Assembly (NCBI RefSeq): GCF_964355755.1
Contig: NC_092673.1
Coordinates: forward strand, 3,415,001 to 3,479,000
Length of the DNA: 64,000 bases
DNA from: Antedon mediterranea
Taxonomy: Eukaryota > Echinodermata > Crinoidea > Comatulida > Antedonidae
Direction of reading: 5' to 3'
This document shows positions 1-13,402 of this stretch, one piece after another (position 1 is the stretch's first letter; each line of letters begins with the position of its first letter). The position numbers and the translations under genes are program-made. The notes under the pieces are model-generated. The model searched no databases. It saw nothing but the letters and a program-made list of their open reading frames with translations, and was not told the DNA's origin.

Positions 1-806
1 ATATTGAAATTACTTTATTACTACAGGAAAGAATTTTTAATTCAAACTGACACCAAAAGAGTATCAAGTGACTATATCAACAATCAATGTGATGTTATGG
101 ACAATACCCCCCTAGGCGAAGCACTTTACAAATTGTTGTACCCAATCAAGGGAGTCGTATTACCATAGAACTTGACCCTATCCCATCATCCCTCATTTAT
201 TGTGACATCATCAACAAACCATCTGTATAACCAGAGAAAAGTGTGTATAAACACCACTACAAACAAAAATATGACCAGATTTGACAAACTCCCTAACAGA
301 GCAGTATAGTTCTTATAGTTGTGTAGGAAAAAAATTTATGAAAGAAAAACAGTACTTTCTGGAATTGTCTTAGGTTGATTGAAATTACTGTAGGCTGGAT
401 AAAGACTTTAAAATAAGCTTTATGGTGATGTAGGAGACTTTAAAAAGGCCCCATGCACCCAAAAAAATTACATCCCTGCCCACAATCTCCTGACTATTGG
501 TTAAATGCATGACAAATGAGGACAATCCTATGACAGCAGCAAGCCTAGCTCATCAACATATTACACACTTCCAGAAATTGAAATCTCCATGGAGGCATAA
601 ATAATTGCACACTCTAGCTAATCATCTTAAAATCAAACTACTTCCCTAAAGACCTACTAGGAAAATTGAAACAAACACTGGAAAGTAAAATAATAAGTCA
701 TAAATAATATTTTGTTATGAGGTAAAGGTAAAATACAATAATGAATTATAGTTGTTGATGACTAGTAAAATAATTATATTATGTACAATAAATATTATAT
801 CACCAG

Positions 807-1097
807 GTGGAAATTGAAATTAGCAGAAGGAAATGGAAATGGATTGGTCACACACTAAGGAAACCAAAACACAACATAACTAGGCATGCCCTAACATGGA
901 ATCCCCAAGGAAAACGAAAAAGAGGACGCCCAAGGAACACATGGAGGAGGGAACCGGATAAGGAGGTGAAGGATGCTGGCTATAACTGGACAGAGGTGGA
1001 AGGAATTGGAAGGAACCGTGTGAGATGGAGATGTGTAATTGATGGCCTATGCACTGCTAGGTGTAACAAGGCTTAAGCAAGTAAGTAAGTAAGTAAG
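807..1097 (+). mobile_element. Non-LTR retrotransposon 3' end (RT C-terminus)
   Basis: An 89-codon frame with RRKWKWIGHTLRK, ITRHALTWNPQGKRKRGRPR and NTWRREPDKE, the familiar C-terminus of invertebrate endonuclease/reverse-transcriptase LINE proteins. It ends at TAA 1074-1076, followed directly by an (AAGT)n tail at 1077-1097. No upstream RT motifs, so it is a 5'-truncated copy. Confidence 0.8.
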
Positions 1098-1113
1098 GTG
1101 GTTTATATAATTT

Positions 1114-1347
1114 ACCTCCACCAAGGAGGTATATGTAATCGGTAGCGTGTGTTTGTGTGTTTGTTTGTTTGTTTGTTTGATTGTTAGCAGGATTACTCAA
1201 AAAGTAATTACAAGATCTTTACCAAAATGAATAGACAGATAGGTATGTGGTCAAGGACCATTCCATTAATTTTTTTACCGGAGAAATCTTATGTAGGAGA
1301 ATTTACAGTAGGCGGAGGTATGCACTCTCGGAGTGTCTTTCTAGTTT
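1114..1347. repeat. Interspersed element with CCTCC/GGAGG ends
   Basis: Begins near CCTCCACCAAGGAGG (1124-1138), has a (GTTT)n run and a TTAGCAGGATTACTCAAAAA block, and ends GCGGAGGTATGCACTCTCGG. This arrangement recurs in many invertebrate genomes, but I cannot name the family. Confidence 0.5.
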
Positions 1348-1420
1348 ATTCTGTGCCTGTTCATTAATGTATTAATAATATTAACAATCTGGAATAATTA
1401 AAAGATGGTATGCTATATGT

Positions 1421-1565
1421 AAAGCTCTGTCCACACTATCAAACTAGTTTGACAAAAAAATGTGATGTGCCCAAATACGGTAGTGATATGCTTAAATATG
1501 ATAGTCCTATGACATCATCATGTCCATATATTTGTTCCATAAAGTTTGATAGTGTAGACAGCTTA
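1421..1565 (+). repeat. Dominant foldback MITE, copy 1
   Basis: Left end AAGCTCTGTCCACACTATCA, right end AGTTTGATAGTGTAGACAGC; the two arms pair nearly end to end. Flanking TA suggests a TA target as in Tc1/mariner-type MITEs (inference). Carries two copies of the internal 'ATGRTAGT' unit. Confidence 0.9.
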
Positions 1566-1668
1566 AGGATGGGTGTTTTTGATTAATTTAAAGAACAAGG
1601 GGACTTAAATTATTCTTTCAATTAATAGCTTTTGCTTCGGGACGGTAGAGGGAGACACAAAAACCTAC

Positions 1669-1765
1669 CTGCTCTTGATCCAGACGATTGGTTGAATCTC
1701 GAATGTGGCAGAATTAAATCTGTAATTTGTTGTAATGCCAACAGGCTTGCTGGGTGGGGGCCAGT
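1669..1765 (-). CDS. Orphan exon-like segment, unknown protein
   Basis: On the minus strand a strong acceptor (T-rich run, TTCTTCAG) is followed by 97 bp of open frame and donor CAG|GTAGGT. It reads WPPPSKPVGITTNYRFNSAT then FEIQPIVWIKS. Codon use looks coding rather than random AT-rich. The phases (two bases at each end) do not join directly to the adducin exon. I do not recognise the family; it could be a later exon of adducin's neighbour, an internal exon of another gene, or chance. Confidence 0.4.
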
Positions 1766-1852
1766 CTGAAGAAAACAAAATTGAAAAAAAAAACCCAATT
1801 ATATTACTAATATTCTGTACAATTATAATTATGTGATTTGTAATGTGATGTG

Positions 1853-1962
1853 TTGATCGCAAATAGCGTGAGCGATGCATGATGGGAACGAATTGGGAAC
1901 AATAGAGTTTGATTAGATTGCTATTGCTCCCAATTCTGTCCCATCATCAACACCTTATTTTG
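1853..1962. repeat. Foldback element, GATGCATGATGGGA family, copy 1
   Basis: Left arm GCAAATAGCGTGAGCGATGC then ATGATGGGA; shorter right arm ending TCCCATCATCAACACC. Shares its arms with the fuller copy at 14745-14897. Confidence 0.65.
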
Positions 1963-2257
1963 GATTAACTTGAATCTAAGGCCAGGGTAGGCTATACCTG
2001 AATGGTAATCAAGTATAAGGCATCAAGTATTTATCAAGTAAAAAATAATAATAACAACCCATAGAACCCTGTAAAAAAATATATTAATATGTTTTATAAG
2101 CTAAATATGCTTTAGGTTAAAAGCATTCTTTTAGCAACATACTTTTAAAATGCTATTAAGTTTTAAGGCATATTTTTTATATTCAATTTATGGATCAATA
2201 TTTGAGTATAAAATTAACATAACATTGTATGGCAAGATGCAAATTCATGATTCATTT

Positions 2258-2391
2258 TAAACTCTGTCTACACTATCAAACTAGTGCGATATGGCCAAAT
2301 ATGGTAGTGGTATGCCCAAATATGGTAGTGATATGACATCATCATGTCCATATATGGGCACATACAGTTTAACAGTGTAGACAAGGCCTTA
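2258..2391 (+). repeat. Dominant foldback MITE, copy 2
   Basis: ACTCTGTCTACACTATCAAA to ACAGTGTAGACAAGGCCTTA. Ends diverged and the left spacer is shortened. Confidence 0.88.
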
Positions 2392-3093
2392 GCTGATTCT
2401 ACTGTGAATGGTTAAATGTAAAATACTGTATAATTTCTTCCCATAAAAGGAAAGATAACATATTGGTTTAAAGAAAAAAAATAGGTCATTTAAACAGACC
2501 TACATAAAGTTATCATTCATATTGATCAGAATGTGATAGGATATTTACCCTAAGCTAAATTTAACTTTGACCCTTTACAATATTCTAATCAATATTGCCA
2601 TATGATGTTGCATTTTATTGAGCTTTTGTTGAATTTTAGACTTGTTTACTGTAGATATTTATCAGGATTGCATACTTGTTAATATTATTATTGATGTTTT
2701 AATTCTTGTTAAACACTGTAGTATTGGTTGGACATCTATGGATGATAAAAATGCACTACTGTATATAACAATGCTTTTCATAATACTAATTATGCTATAC
2801 TGATGGTAATGTATAGTCATACAATATTGAAAAAATCCTATAGTTTGTTTGTTAAAAACAAAAATTTAAACTTCCATTTTATTGATTGTAACAAGTTGGT
2901 TTCTATAGAGTACACCCGCATGCTCAAATCTCACGTGTAGGAGGTACACCAACTTACACCCCATAGTTTAAGGTTTCTCTTGCATGAATTCATTATACGC
3001 TCTGACGTAAAAAGACACTTTATTTTTTTCTTTAAAAGTTTTGTATGCACACAAAAGAATAAATATATTCAATACAAGCACTTATGGTTCACA

Positions 3094-3264
3094 AAATCTC
3101 TGTCTACTGTATACTATCAAACTAGTTTGAGCAAAAAAGTGTGATGTGCCGAAATATGGTGGTGATATGCCTAAATATTGTAGTGATACGACATCATCAT
3201 ATCTATATATGGGTACATCCCATTTTTTTGTCACATAAAGTTTGATAGTGTAGACAGAGCTTTA
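3094..3264 (+). repeat. Dominant foldback MITE, copy 3
   Basis: The left terminus carries a small insertion (TCTACTGTATACTATC); the right terminus TAGTGTAGACAGAGCTTTA is intact. Confidence 0.9.
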
Positions 3265-3774
3265 GGCTCTCAGATTGTGCGATTAGTCCAATGGATTGCA
3301 AAGACTTTAATTTTCTAAAAATGGTAGAGTCCATGGGTGGCTAACTTTATCTTGGGTGGATAATGATTCCCTTTTTTACACAGTAATACTAATACTAATA
3401 GTCATTTTTTGCAAAATAATAACTTTACACAGTAGTTTTTCAAACAATATAAACTCTAATATATCTTATTTAATGCATAATTTGAATACTAATTTCAAAT
3501 ATAATAGGTCTATAACTGATGTTTTTCTAATGTATTAAATTTCCAATGTTTTCTTTTGACAAGTTGTTGCGTTAAATCCGTGAAAGGTTTATGGCGGAGC
3601 CTGTCAGGCATGTGAAAGTCTTTTGATCAGCTATGCAATCAACTGTATAATATAGGACACAATGCCCATAATTCATAGTACACTTACGGTAATTGATGTT
3701 AACTGTACATTTCAAAACGTTCTTTTTCTTACTTGAATGATAGGGATTGTTGAAAACAACCAAAAAAATAAAAA

Positions 3775-3963
3775 CCCTAAAGGCCAATTTACACAGACAA
3801 GCGGTGACAGTAAGCGGAAAACGCGTAGCTTGTCCCACGTAGAATCTGTATTTATCCCGAGAGGAATCCATCTGTCCACTCTGTGTAGTAAACGGTCATA
3901 ATTAGTCACATAGATTCTATATTTTTATTACCGTTACTGCTCGTCTGTAGTAAATTGGCCTTA
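3775..3963. repeat. TIR element, AAGGCCAATTTACA family
   Basis: Left TAAAGGCCAATTTACACAGA pairs with right TAAATTGGCCTTA; inner arms CAAGCGGT/ACTGCTCG also pair. A fragment of the same family lies at 55962-56010. Confidence 0.7.
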
Positions 3964-4269
3964 ACTCTTATTTTATGCATCTTTTTTCACTTGGATGTGA
4001 ATTTGATAGCAATTTAATTTGACATCAAGGATACTGACTATAGTTAAAGTTTTGATTGATTTATTCATCAAACAAATATTAAAATTTATTATCAATAAAC
4101 CCTTTCAGCTAAATTATATTTAAAAATTAACTTACAGTAAGTGATTATCTTATGTCCTATATGTAACACAACAATCAGACAATTCCTTTTTAATTTGTTT
4201 CCTCCTCTTTACAGTTTAAATACAGTATCTATTTCAAAATAGTTGTTTTTCCATTGACAGGTTGTTTCT

Positions 4270-4432
4270 TAAGCTCTGTGCTCATTATCAAACTAGTCAA
4301 AAAAAGGTGTGATGTTCCCAAATATGGTAGTAATATGCCCAAATATGGTAGTGATATGACATCATCAAGTCCATATATGGGCACATCACATTTGTTTTGT
4401 CACATAAAGTTTGATGGTGTAGACAGAGCTTT
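4270..4432 (+). repeat. Dominant foldback MITE, copy 4
   Basis: Left end mutated (CTCTGTGCTCATTATC). Two internal ATGGTAGTRATATG units. Confidence 0.9.
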
Positions 4433-5786
4433 GGCATTTTAAATATATATAGGAAAGAAAAGTATTGACATTGTAGAGCGAGCATTTTGAGAATAACAAG
4501 GTGTGTTCATATGCTGTTTTAATTACAATTTCTTAATTACGTTTTCATATGAATCCTCAATTCATTGGCAGAATGTTTCATTAAACAAATCGTCAAGGGA
4601 TTAGATGTCATTATAACCTATACAAGTGACTCATTATGTAGAAATATAATATACATAATTAGTTATAAATATGTAATTTGAGTCGCATAAAATTAATCAC
4701 AATTATGGATATATTATATTTGGTGTTAATTTTGTGAGATGAAATCATAATTAGTCTGGAATACATTGTCTTTAATGTTCATTGCTCTGATAGGTATTAC
4801 TATATTATGCAATAAGCAAATTTAGTTAGGGGTGATTCTGTATGTTGCATATATATAAACAAAACAACATAAACCAAATTACCTAATTAGAAAACTTGCT
4901 TATTAATATTCATAAATAAATTTCCTTTTGCATATCACAACAAAATTCTTCTGCTTTAATTAATTAAATTGACTAATTAATTTTAAGCCTTCAATTGCGA
5001 TGAAGACGGTGAAAGAAAGGGATTTATGGAAGGACCAAGTAAAAATTATACTCTTGTAATAATAAAGCTTGTTTTCCACTCGGACGCAACGCAATGGGGT
5101 AATTCAAGTGAGTTGGCCAATCAAAATGCGATGTATCATTATCATTCGCGTCGTGATTGGTCAATTTACTTTCATTTTACTTACATCCTTGCATTACATC
5201 CTACAGTAGTAGAAGCAATGTCAGTACAATAAACAACATGTTTAGCTGTCTTTAAAAAAAAAACCTTTAGTTTGTACAGCACTACATTTACATATTTTAT
5301 TAGCATTCAGCTCCAAAATCTCATTTAACTTTAAACGTGCAGACTTTCCGTCTCTTATTATAAGTCGGTAAAGTCAGCCTGCATTACAATTACCTGAAGC
5401 TCTGAACACATCAACAGGCAAATATACTTTTGCTAAATTGCTGAAGAATTGAATTAATATGCACCCAATTGAAAGAATGGCCCACAAAAAGAGCTCAATA
5501 ATAACAACTTAAAATAACACCAATCCATTTGTAGTAATACCCTAAGGATATTCACCCTTTGATTCCATTTTCTAAATAACTATTTAGATTTCGCTTCAAT
5601 AACTTTCGGATCAAGTTTTTCTATAAATTTTTTCTGTGAAAATGTATGCAAGTTTTTGCTGTGTTAAATGCATACAAAACAAGTTGAAGAAATCTAGGAC
5701 AGGCAGTGCAATCCGAAAGACTAAAGAAATCTAGGGTTGCCAATATAAAGCAGAACTTTAGCACAACATCCAATATTTGTAACATT

Positions 5787-5921
5787 TAAAGCTCTATCTG
5801 CACTATTAAACTAGTCTGATGTGCCCAAATATGGTAGGGATATGACATCACCATGTCCATATATGGGCACATCACCTTTTTTTTGTCACATAAAGTTTGA
5901 TAATGTTATAGACAGAGCTTA
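5787..5921 (+). repeat. Dominant foldback MITE, copy 5
   Basis: A short version: the left arm lacks the TTTGACAAAAAA segment, and the right arm has a 3-bp insertion (ATGTTATAGACAGAGC). Confidence 0.88.
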
Positions 5922-8400
5922 ACACTGTTGTATATTCCTAAAGCATTTATCCATATATTAGCCTCAGATCTGCAACCATATAATAACTAAATAATGGACA
6001 CTATAATATATGTATCCAAACTGACCAACCAAATTCTACACGGTCACTTTGAATGGTCATTAACTTTTATATTACCATTTACAGAGAGGTTTTTAAGTCC
6101 ATCTCTCAATTGATTTTTCTTAATGAAAACAGCTATTATTACCATAATGGCTACTAATACGTTGCAGAGAACTGGACAAGAAAATTAGAGAAATAGGAAA
6201 ATTTTAATTAGATACCGAATAACACAAAAACACAACATCGAGACAGAGCTTAAACTTGCAATGAAAATGCAGTGGTGACAGACGGGTTGATGATTAGCAT
6301 AACGCTGGCGACCTATGATGACCATGATGATAGAACATGTCATTACCAAATTTACATTTTAACAATAACCGCATTATCTAATTATAAGCAAGACAATGTT
6401 GACGCGCATGGTGCCGAGACAAATCGTAAACGATAAATCAACTTTACGTCAATTTATGTGCATGTTTTGTGTACTTTTTAACGTGAAGAATGTAACACGA
6501 CACTAACGAGACTATATTACAGATATTAATTTATGAAATAAATTTTTTTTTTTAATAGAAAAAAAAGATTTTTCTTTTTAATATGATGATTTTCTAAATG
6601 TTGAGTGTTGATTAAAATAAAAAAAAAAACAATTTACATGTATTGTTCGTATAAAATTTCTATCTATAAAAAAAAAACCTGATGAAGTATAATTTTTAAT
6701 CAATTCAACAGATAATTAATTAATTATTGTCAGTATTTCTATTGAATTTTGTTTTAAACTTATATTCATGTTTATGTTTTATATGGGGTGGGTGAAATCT
6801 AAAGTCGTCTGACATGACTTTTTTTTTATTCATTGTAAAAAATGCCTCACAATCGTGATTTTAACTAAATATCTGTAATTATAATCTTGTTCTGAGAATA
6901 ATTTTAACGACATTTATTCATAAAAACTAAACAAATAAATACGAAAAATGACCCAGCCATACACCCCATTTTTTAATAATAGGTATAGAGAACAAACATA
7001 ACCCGCTAATTGTGTAGCTCTAGTCTGCTAACTACCACTCCCAACATTGATTATAAAGCCTACAAACCGCAGTGTGCTGACAACTGCTCTGATTAATTTA
7101 TACAGCGTTGGTATGAATACATTCATCCAGGACTATTGATTACGAGTGAATATCCGTTCATCAAATCTGTGAATTCGCAAGCCTTTTCTCACCTGTCTCT
7201 CTAGTTTTACCAACGTAAATGATGTATTTAATCCAATCAAATCATCAAAGTGACTGGAGAATAAGTACAACAGTAATTTCAGTTCGATTTGCTTTTAGTT
7301 TATAAGAACAAATGTTTAGAATAATTAAAGATGTTTATTAATGTAGATTATGATTATGAATTTTTTTGTCTAGTTATCAATTAAAATAATATGCAGTTCA
7401 AACCAATTGAGTTTTAAGTACCCTGGATAACTCCTATTTTGATTATTTTTTTAACAAATGACAAAATGTGGTTACTGTTACATAAGGAACAAATAGTACA
7501 ATGGTATTAAAATATATAATTTCATATTTTCTATTCATAAGCCGTGATGGATCCAGAATTTTATATAGGAGGAAAGAATAGATGATAAAAGACATTTATT
7601 TACGTTGTATGATTATGTTTTTTTGGCTTTCTATTTATTAGTTCAATGTCAAATCAATTGTATTTTGTGTGTCTGGATAACTCCGGGTTTGTGATGACCT
7701 AATTAATGTCAGAATGTGGTAACCTTTTATAAATTTCACAAGCATTTGTGTTCGTTGTCAACAAGGATGTACAAATATGGGACAACGACTCGTTTGTATC
7801 TTGTCCCTATCTCTATACCTAATTAATTTTAATGGAAAGCATGATATCCATGTACAATTAAAACATTCTTTAAATAGGATTGTACAGTAATACAATTAAT
7901 TATACAGCGACCTGTATTTCTGCAATGGAACTAACTTGTTTACGTCATCACAAAATGAGTTATGAATTAATAGATAACTCGCAACTATTTTGTTCATAAA
8001 TTTAGGTGGAATCCAGATGCAATTTCTGCATGTTAGTGTTATATATTCATTATAATTAGTTATTTTTTCAATAGTAATATGATATTTTAATAAATAATTT
8101 ACTGTAACTTTTTCATGCTCTGAATGTGACAATACTACTGTATACCAGGCAACAGACATAACAATAATCACATACAATTGAACCACAAACAAAACAATTT
8201 ATATTCAGAGATGTCTACCAATAGTTTGAATCTAAGCTCACCCCAAAACTGTTAGATTGACATACCCCCACCAAACATGACCTAAGGTCGTATTTCATTG
8301 GGTACAGTAGGCTCAAATCCAAGTCAGTATCAATGGAATTTCACCTCAAATTTATAGAGCTACATACCTGGATATTTAGATTAAAATTGAATATGAAAAT
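5922..8400. other. No gene seen
   Basis: AT-rich DNA with poly(A)/(T) runs near 6540-6670. No conserved frame or repeat I can delimit. Confidence 0.5.
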
Positions 8401-8720
8401 TTATATAACACCTATATAAATTCCTGTCATTTGATTGGACGAATGTGGGTCACATGGCGTGCAATAGTACGCACTATTCAACGATCGTTAAATAGTACTT
8501 TTTGAAACATTTTTGTGTACGAAAAAAAAACGTCTAGATGTTATATAAAACAAATAATGAATGTTTTGTATTCGTGTAATGGTACAAATAATGGCACTTG
8601 GTGAATGATGAAAGGTTATATCAACTCGGCTTTGCCTCGTTGATATAACCTTTCATCATTCACCTCGTGCCATTATTTGTACCATTGCACTCATAAACAT
8701 TCATTATTTGTATAATATCT
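8401..8720. repeat. Long-hairpin element, copy 1
   Basis: Its 3' two-thirds folds on itself: GGTGAATGATGAAAGGTTAT (about 8598-8617) pairs with ATAACCTTTCATCATTCACC across a short TCGGCTTTGCCTCG loop, and pairing continues outward through CAAATAATGAATG. Nearly identical to 40368-40672. Confidence 0.85.
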
Positions 8721-9242
8721 GATGATTAAAGTCATTAACTAATTACATAATTTATGCTCAATCTCTACATTTTCTTTTAAACTACAAATACATCAATTAT
8801 TGTACAAGGCTGATTACATAATTATAGCACTGGTAATTACCTGGTGGTGACAGGACAATGTACATTTATTACGCTTGGTTTTGTTAACAGTAAAACACTG
8901 CCTGATCAATCCTATACAAATACCTACAATGTGTTAGAACTAATCTACTAGAAATACAATGATATTGCTTTGCAACATACATTGTCAGCAGGTTTCCAAC
9001 CATGGGCATCGTCAGGAATTTTTTAATAAAGGATGCACAATTTCATTTGAGGTGTGCAAACAATTAGAATTGGTCAGAGGTCAATTATTATAATGATAAT
9101 CATTTTGTTTAAAATTCAAAGCTAGCAATTTTATTTAATTAACCATACTATTGATATCCCTAACAAAAATAAATAAAAGATGGATACTTTTAAGGTGGCC
9201 ATTGTGTATTACAATGTAAATTGGTTGCAAATTAGTGATTTT

Positions 9243-9427
9243 TAAACTTGGTTCCCACTAGCGACGCAACATAAGGAAATGCCCTTCCAATAATTGTGTT
9301 TTCCCCCGTCTGCGTGAAATAAAACTGATTTCCCGCAGCGATGTTTGCAGCAATGTTGTGTCGTCGGTTCCAAATTGTGATTACGCAATGTAGCACTTTG
9401 CGTCGATAGTGGGAACCACGCTTTAGG
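9243..9427. repeat. TIR element, TGGTTCCCACTA family
   Basis: Left TGGTTCCCACTAGCGACGCA pairs with right TGCGTCGATAGTGGGAACCA. The inner part is GC-richer than its flanks. Related sequence near 5070-5100 may be a fragment. Confidence 0.75.
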
Positions 9428-11432
9428 GCCAAATTAGTAATTAAAGAGGGAACCATAAGAACATTAGTAGTATTAAATGTGTGTTAAAAACAAACATGTT
9501 TCTTTCCAGTACACACATTATAGACTAAATTATAATCATGTTAAATTGTCAGACAGGGTATTATTCGAAATTAACGAAATATGCTATTTTGCGATAATTT
9601 CAATATATTTAGTCATTTGTTAATCACATCATTAAAGTAAAAATCATGTGTTGAGAAACAGGAGACTTATATTAAACAATGATAAAAGCTAAACTGGCTC
9701 TAGAGGCCCAATATAGATTACATAACTGTGTAAACAGATTAAAATCAGGGCCATGGCAAAAACAGAAAAAAGCGGTAAGCCAAAATAAATGCGCTATCTA
9801 TCAACATAGCAAAAACACTATATCTATATTCAGATTAGACTTAAACAGTTCATCCGACTGATGCTATAAAAGATGCTGAATGTTATTTACGTTAAATCCT
9901 ATATAGCTGTAAACTGGGATTTGTAATGAGCGTTTAAAAAAACCAGTTTTTTAAAATTTCATAAATATTGAAATAATAGAAATATGCAAAGCAAAAAAAT
10001 ATGATAAATAGATAAAATTATTAATAGACCTATACTAACTATACTATTGCATAAAAAAAAATAATTTCAAAATTCACAGAAGGCAATAGGATATTAAAAA
10101 TAAAATATTTCTAAAATGCATCATCAACAAGCTATAATAAATAAATAAATAAAATATAAATTGATTTTTGACTTTTACAAAATAATTTACCTTTTCATGT
10201 GCAGACTAGAATTATAGATAGGAAAAAAAATATATATTCTAATTATTATTTGCTTAATGTTAACCTTTATTTATGGAAATAATAAAGAATAGAAATTGAA
10301 ATTTTAAGTTTGGTTTCATTATATTTAACCTATCAACCAAGGTTCACATCCACCCCCCCCCCCCCCCCCCTCACATACGCATATAGGGCGTTGGTAATCA
10401 GCCACTTGTCAACTACAGTTGATTTGATATCATAATTTCAGGAACGTACAGTAAGCCTAGTAATACTTCACCCAACTTTCCAAGTTGAAAAATGTAGGGC
10501 ACATTTTATGGAATTCCTGGGAGATGCATTAATGAAGTCTGATAATAAAAGTGCCTGCCAGCCAATAGGAAGTAAGGAGTAACAACCATTTTTTTAAATT
10601 GCTCAATTTAAAAAACCGTAATCATTAAATGCTAGTAGAATATTCAAAATTAACAAAAAGCAGGAAGCTCACAAACCTTCTTTTTATATCTTTTGTTATA
10701 ATAACAAATAAATAAACTTGAAAATGTAACAACAGTCCAAAGGAATTATTAATAATGTAAAAATACATAATCTTTTTAAAAAATGGCTTGTACAAACAAT
10801 TTTTGATTGCAAACTCAAAAAAAAAAAAAAATTATTTATAATAGACTATGAATGATATTTATAAAATGTAATTTTAAATAATGTAATTTAAGTTACTATA
10901 TATTTTAAGGTTATTATATAATATGGATCATGTGTGGTAAAGTATAAACCATAATTCAAGTCAACTGTTGATATCACAAACATTAACATACAGCACAACA
11001 TTGTTTAACATGTAATTTAAATGTAATATAATAATTGAGATGTATAATAAAATGTATGAAAATTATTAAATATTTTAGCAGCATCACCAACACCAGCTCT
11101 CCACATAACTAGGAAGGATAAAAGGTCAAATGTAAGGTCATAGTTCAATCAGTATGCAAGCGCAGCCCCTCAGAGTGGACCAATTACAAAGTTGTATATG
11201 ATTCTTGATTATTCTGTGGAGACAATTTAGTGGCTTGAAGAAAGTTTGTTCCTATTTCTTTTGAAAACCGGACCATTTTTATTTCTCATGGCTACATCAC
11301 TGAGGTGTACAAAATAGAACCAAAAGTGTACCCGATTTGCTCACACAGATACAGTTATGTACAGGTACTTTGAAACATTTCTAAATGCGTGCGCTAAATA
11401 AAAGTAAATGTTACTGAAAGCTGCAATTAAGT
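9428..11432. other. No gene seen; homopolymer-rich
   Basis: AT-rich sequence with an 18-base C run at 10353-10370 and an A run near 10820. No conserved coding frame. Confidence 0.5.
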
Positions 11433-11587
11433 TAAAGCTGTGTCTACACTAGTAAACTAATTCGACAAAAAAAGTGTGATGGTAGTGGTATTCCCCAATA
11501 TGGAAGTGATATGACATCATCATGTCCATATATGGGCACATCACATTTTTTGTCACACAAAAAGTTTGATAGTGTAGACAGAGCTTA
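11433..11587 (+). repeat. Dominant foldback MITE, copy 6
   Basis: First of two copies lying end to end. Left arm AGCTGTGTCTACACTAGTAA; internal text GGTAGTGGTATTCCCCAATA is shared only with copy 7. Confidence 0.9.
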
Positions 11588-11743
11588 AAAGCTTTAGAGT
11601 CTACGCTATCAAACTAGTCTGACAAAAAAAGTGTGATGTGCCCAAATATGGTAGTGGTATTCCCCAATATGGAAGTGATATGACATCATCATGTCCATAT
11701 ATGGGTACATCACATAAAGTTTGATAGTGTAGACAGAGCTTTA
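11588..11743 (+). repeat. Dominant foldback MITE, copy 7
   Basis: Abuts copy 6 head to tail with the same private internal variant, so the pair looks like a local tandem duplication rather than two insertions. Right end complete. Confidence 0.9.
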
Positions 11744-13402
11744 GAGCTAATCCAAAACCTTTGATCAAATGTTGTGTATTGAACTATGACCTTACCAACC
11801 GATCAAGATGAACAATAATATTATAATTTAATTATAAATGTATGAAAACAAGATGGAAGGCATGCTATGGTATACAAAAAGGTGGTATGGACATCAATAC
11901 AGTACATTCACTCATTCTGTTTTCATTCCACACAGTGCAATTGCAATCGACAGACACAGTGCATTATGGGTATGAGAGAAGAGAAATTGAAAAAGAAAAT
12001 AAAAGTTTAAATTTGATCGAAAATGACCACAAACCTGAAAATAATCCTATATTGATGAAGGACGGAGGCAAGAAAAGTGAAAAGAATTTTACGAATCATT
12101 ACATTACATAATAAAATGGTACAAATATACTACGGAGGTCAACGAACTGTAAAGTGTCAACAAGTGCAAGGAAGAGTAAACAATAAAATATTTAAAAATT
12201 AAGAATGATTTAAGTTCATAATCAAGTGTCTTGCTGAAAACAATGAAAAGAAATATAAATATTTTCATAGAACCATGAGACATGAATGTAAAGGTCGAAG
12301 TTCAAATGATCAAAATAACATATACTGTAATATACAATTGTCGTATATGTAGTAACTAGCGGATTTTATTTATCCATCTAAAATAACAATATGTATTAAA
12401 TAATAGTACCAGCATAACTACAATATTGACACATTCAAATATTTAAATTAAACTGATCGGTTTTCTATCAAAGTTTGATGTGTCCATCTAATCATTTAAA
12501 ATGAATACCCTACGGTGAGTATAGTTGCTCCAACACCCACTGACCCTATCAATTTGCACCCACCCTTTAAATTGCTGTATGGTACCAATAAAACATGGTA
12601 AAATACCATATCAAATTCCAACATTATAAAATCATATATTAATATTTATGGAATTCAATGAATTTCTATCAACACACACACACCTTTGCAAGGAAATATA
12701 ATGAAATGTAAATATTATTCTTCTTAGCTAATATTTACCTACTCCAGTCATTAACTAAACTATTTGTTTTACTCTAGCCATACACTAACTAGCAGGTCCA
12801 TGAAATGCAATGCTGCAGATATTTTATGTACCGAGTTGCTTAAAATATTGTTCGATAACTAGGTAACACACAGTAGATAGTAATCATTCTGAATGAAGTA
12901 AACTTCGCTGAACCTGGCATGATAAATGTACTCGATACAAATGTTTACAAAAAAACTTATTAAAAGACCTTGAGTTTCATAAAAACGGTTTTTAGATTTG
13001 TTTTAAATGATGTGATTAAAAGCCTTTCTCTTTAATTAGTGTTTGTTCGGTATCAAACACAGAGAAATTAAATTAACATGGAATTGTGATATTTTTCTAG
13101 TGTTATTACCATATGTCATTGGTCCTGATTGTTATTAATTTGAACTAATTACTCAATCCCAGCATAGATAAGTGTAGTTTAATGATCTATTATTTTCCTT
13201 ATTTGCATTTCTTGAAAAACGTGTGACGAAAAGAAAGCAAAACACTTGAGAAAAATCAATATAGCTATCTATCACAAACACAACGCAGTGATCTAGGTGT
13301 GTGGTCAAACGCTATGATGTAACGACACACCGGTCAGGTTTATTCAACTTGATGGAGGGCATGAAATAAATGTTGACGGGGTGGGAAATATTTAGGCTAC
13401 AG
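11744..13402. other. No gene seen
   Basis: AT-rich. The open frame at 11842-12111 has no recognisable motif and no splice context. Confidence 0.45.

Noticed and set aside
4254-4485. Two 62-codon frames on opposite strands
   Set aside because: Both run through MITE copy 4; the repeated PKYGSDM text is the MITE unit translated.
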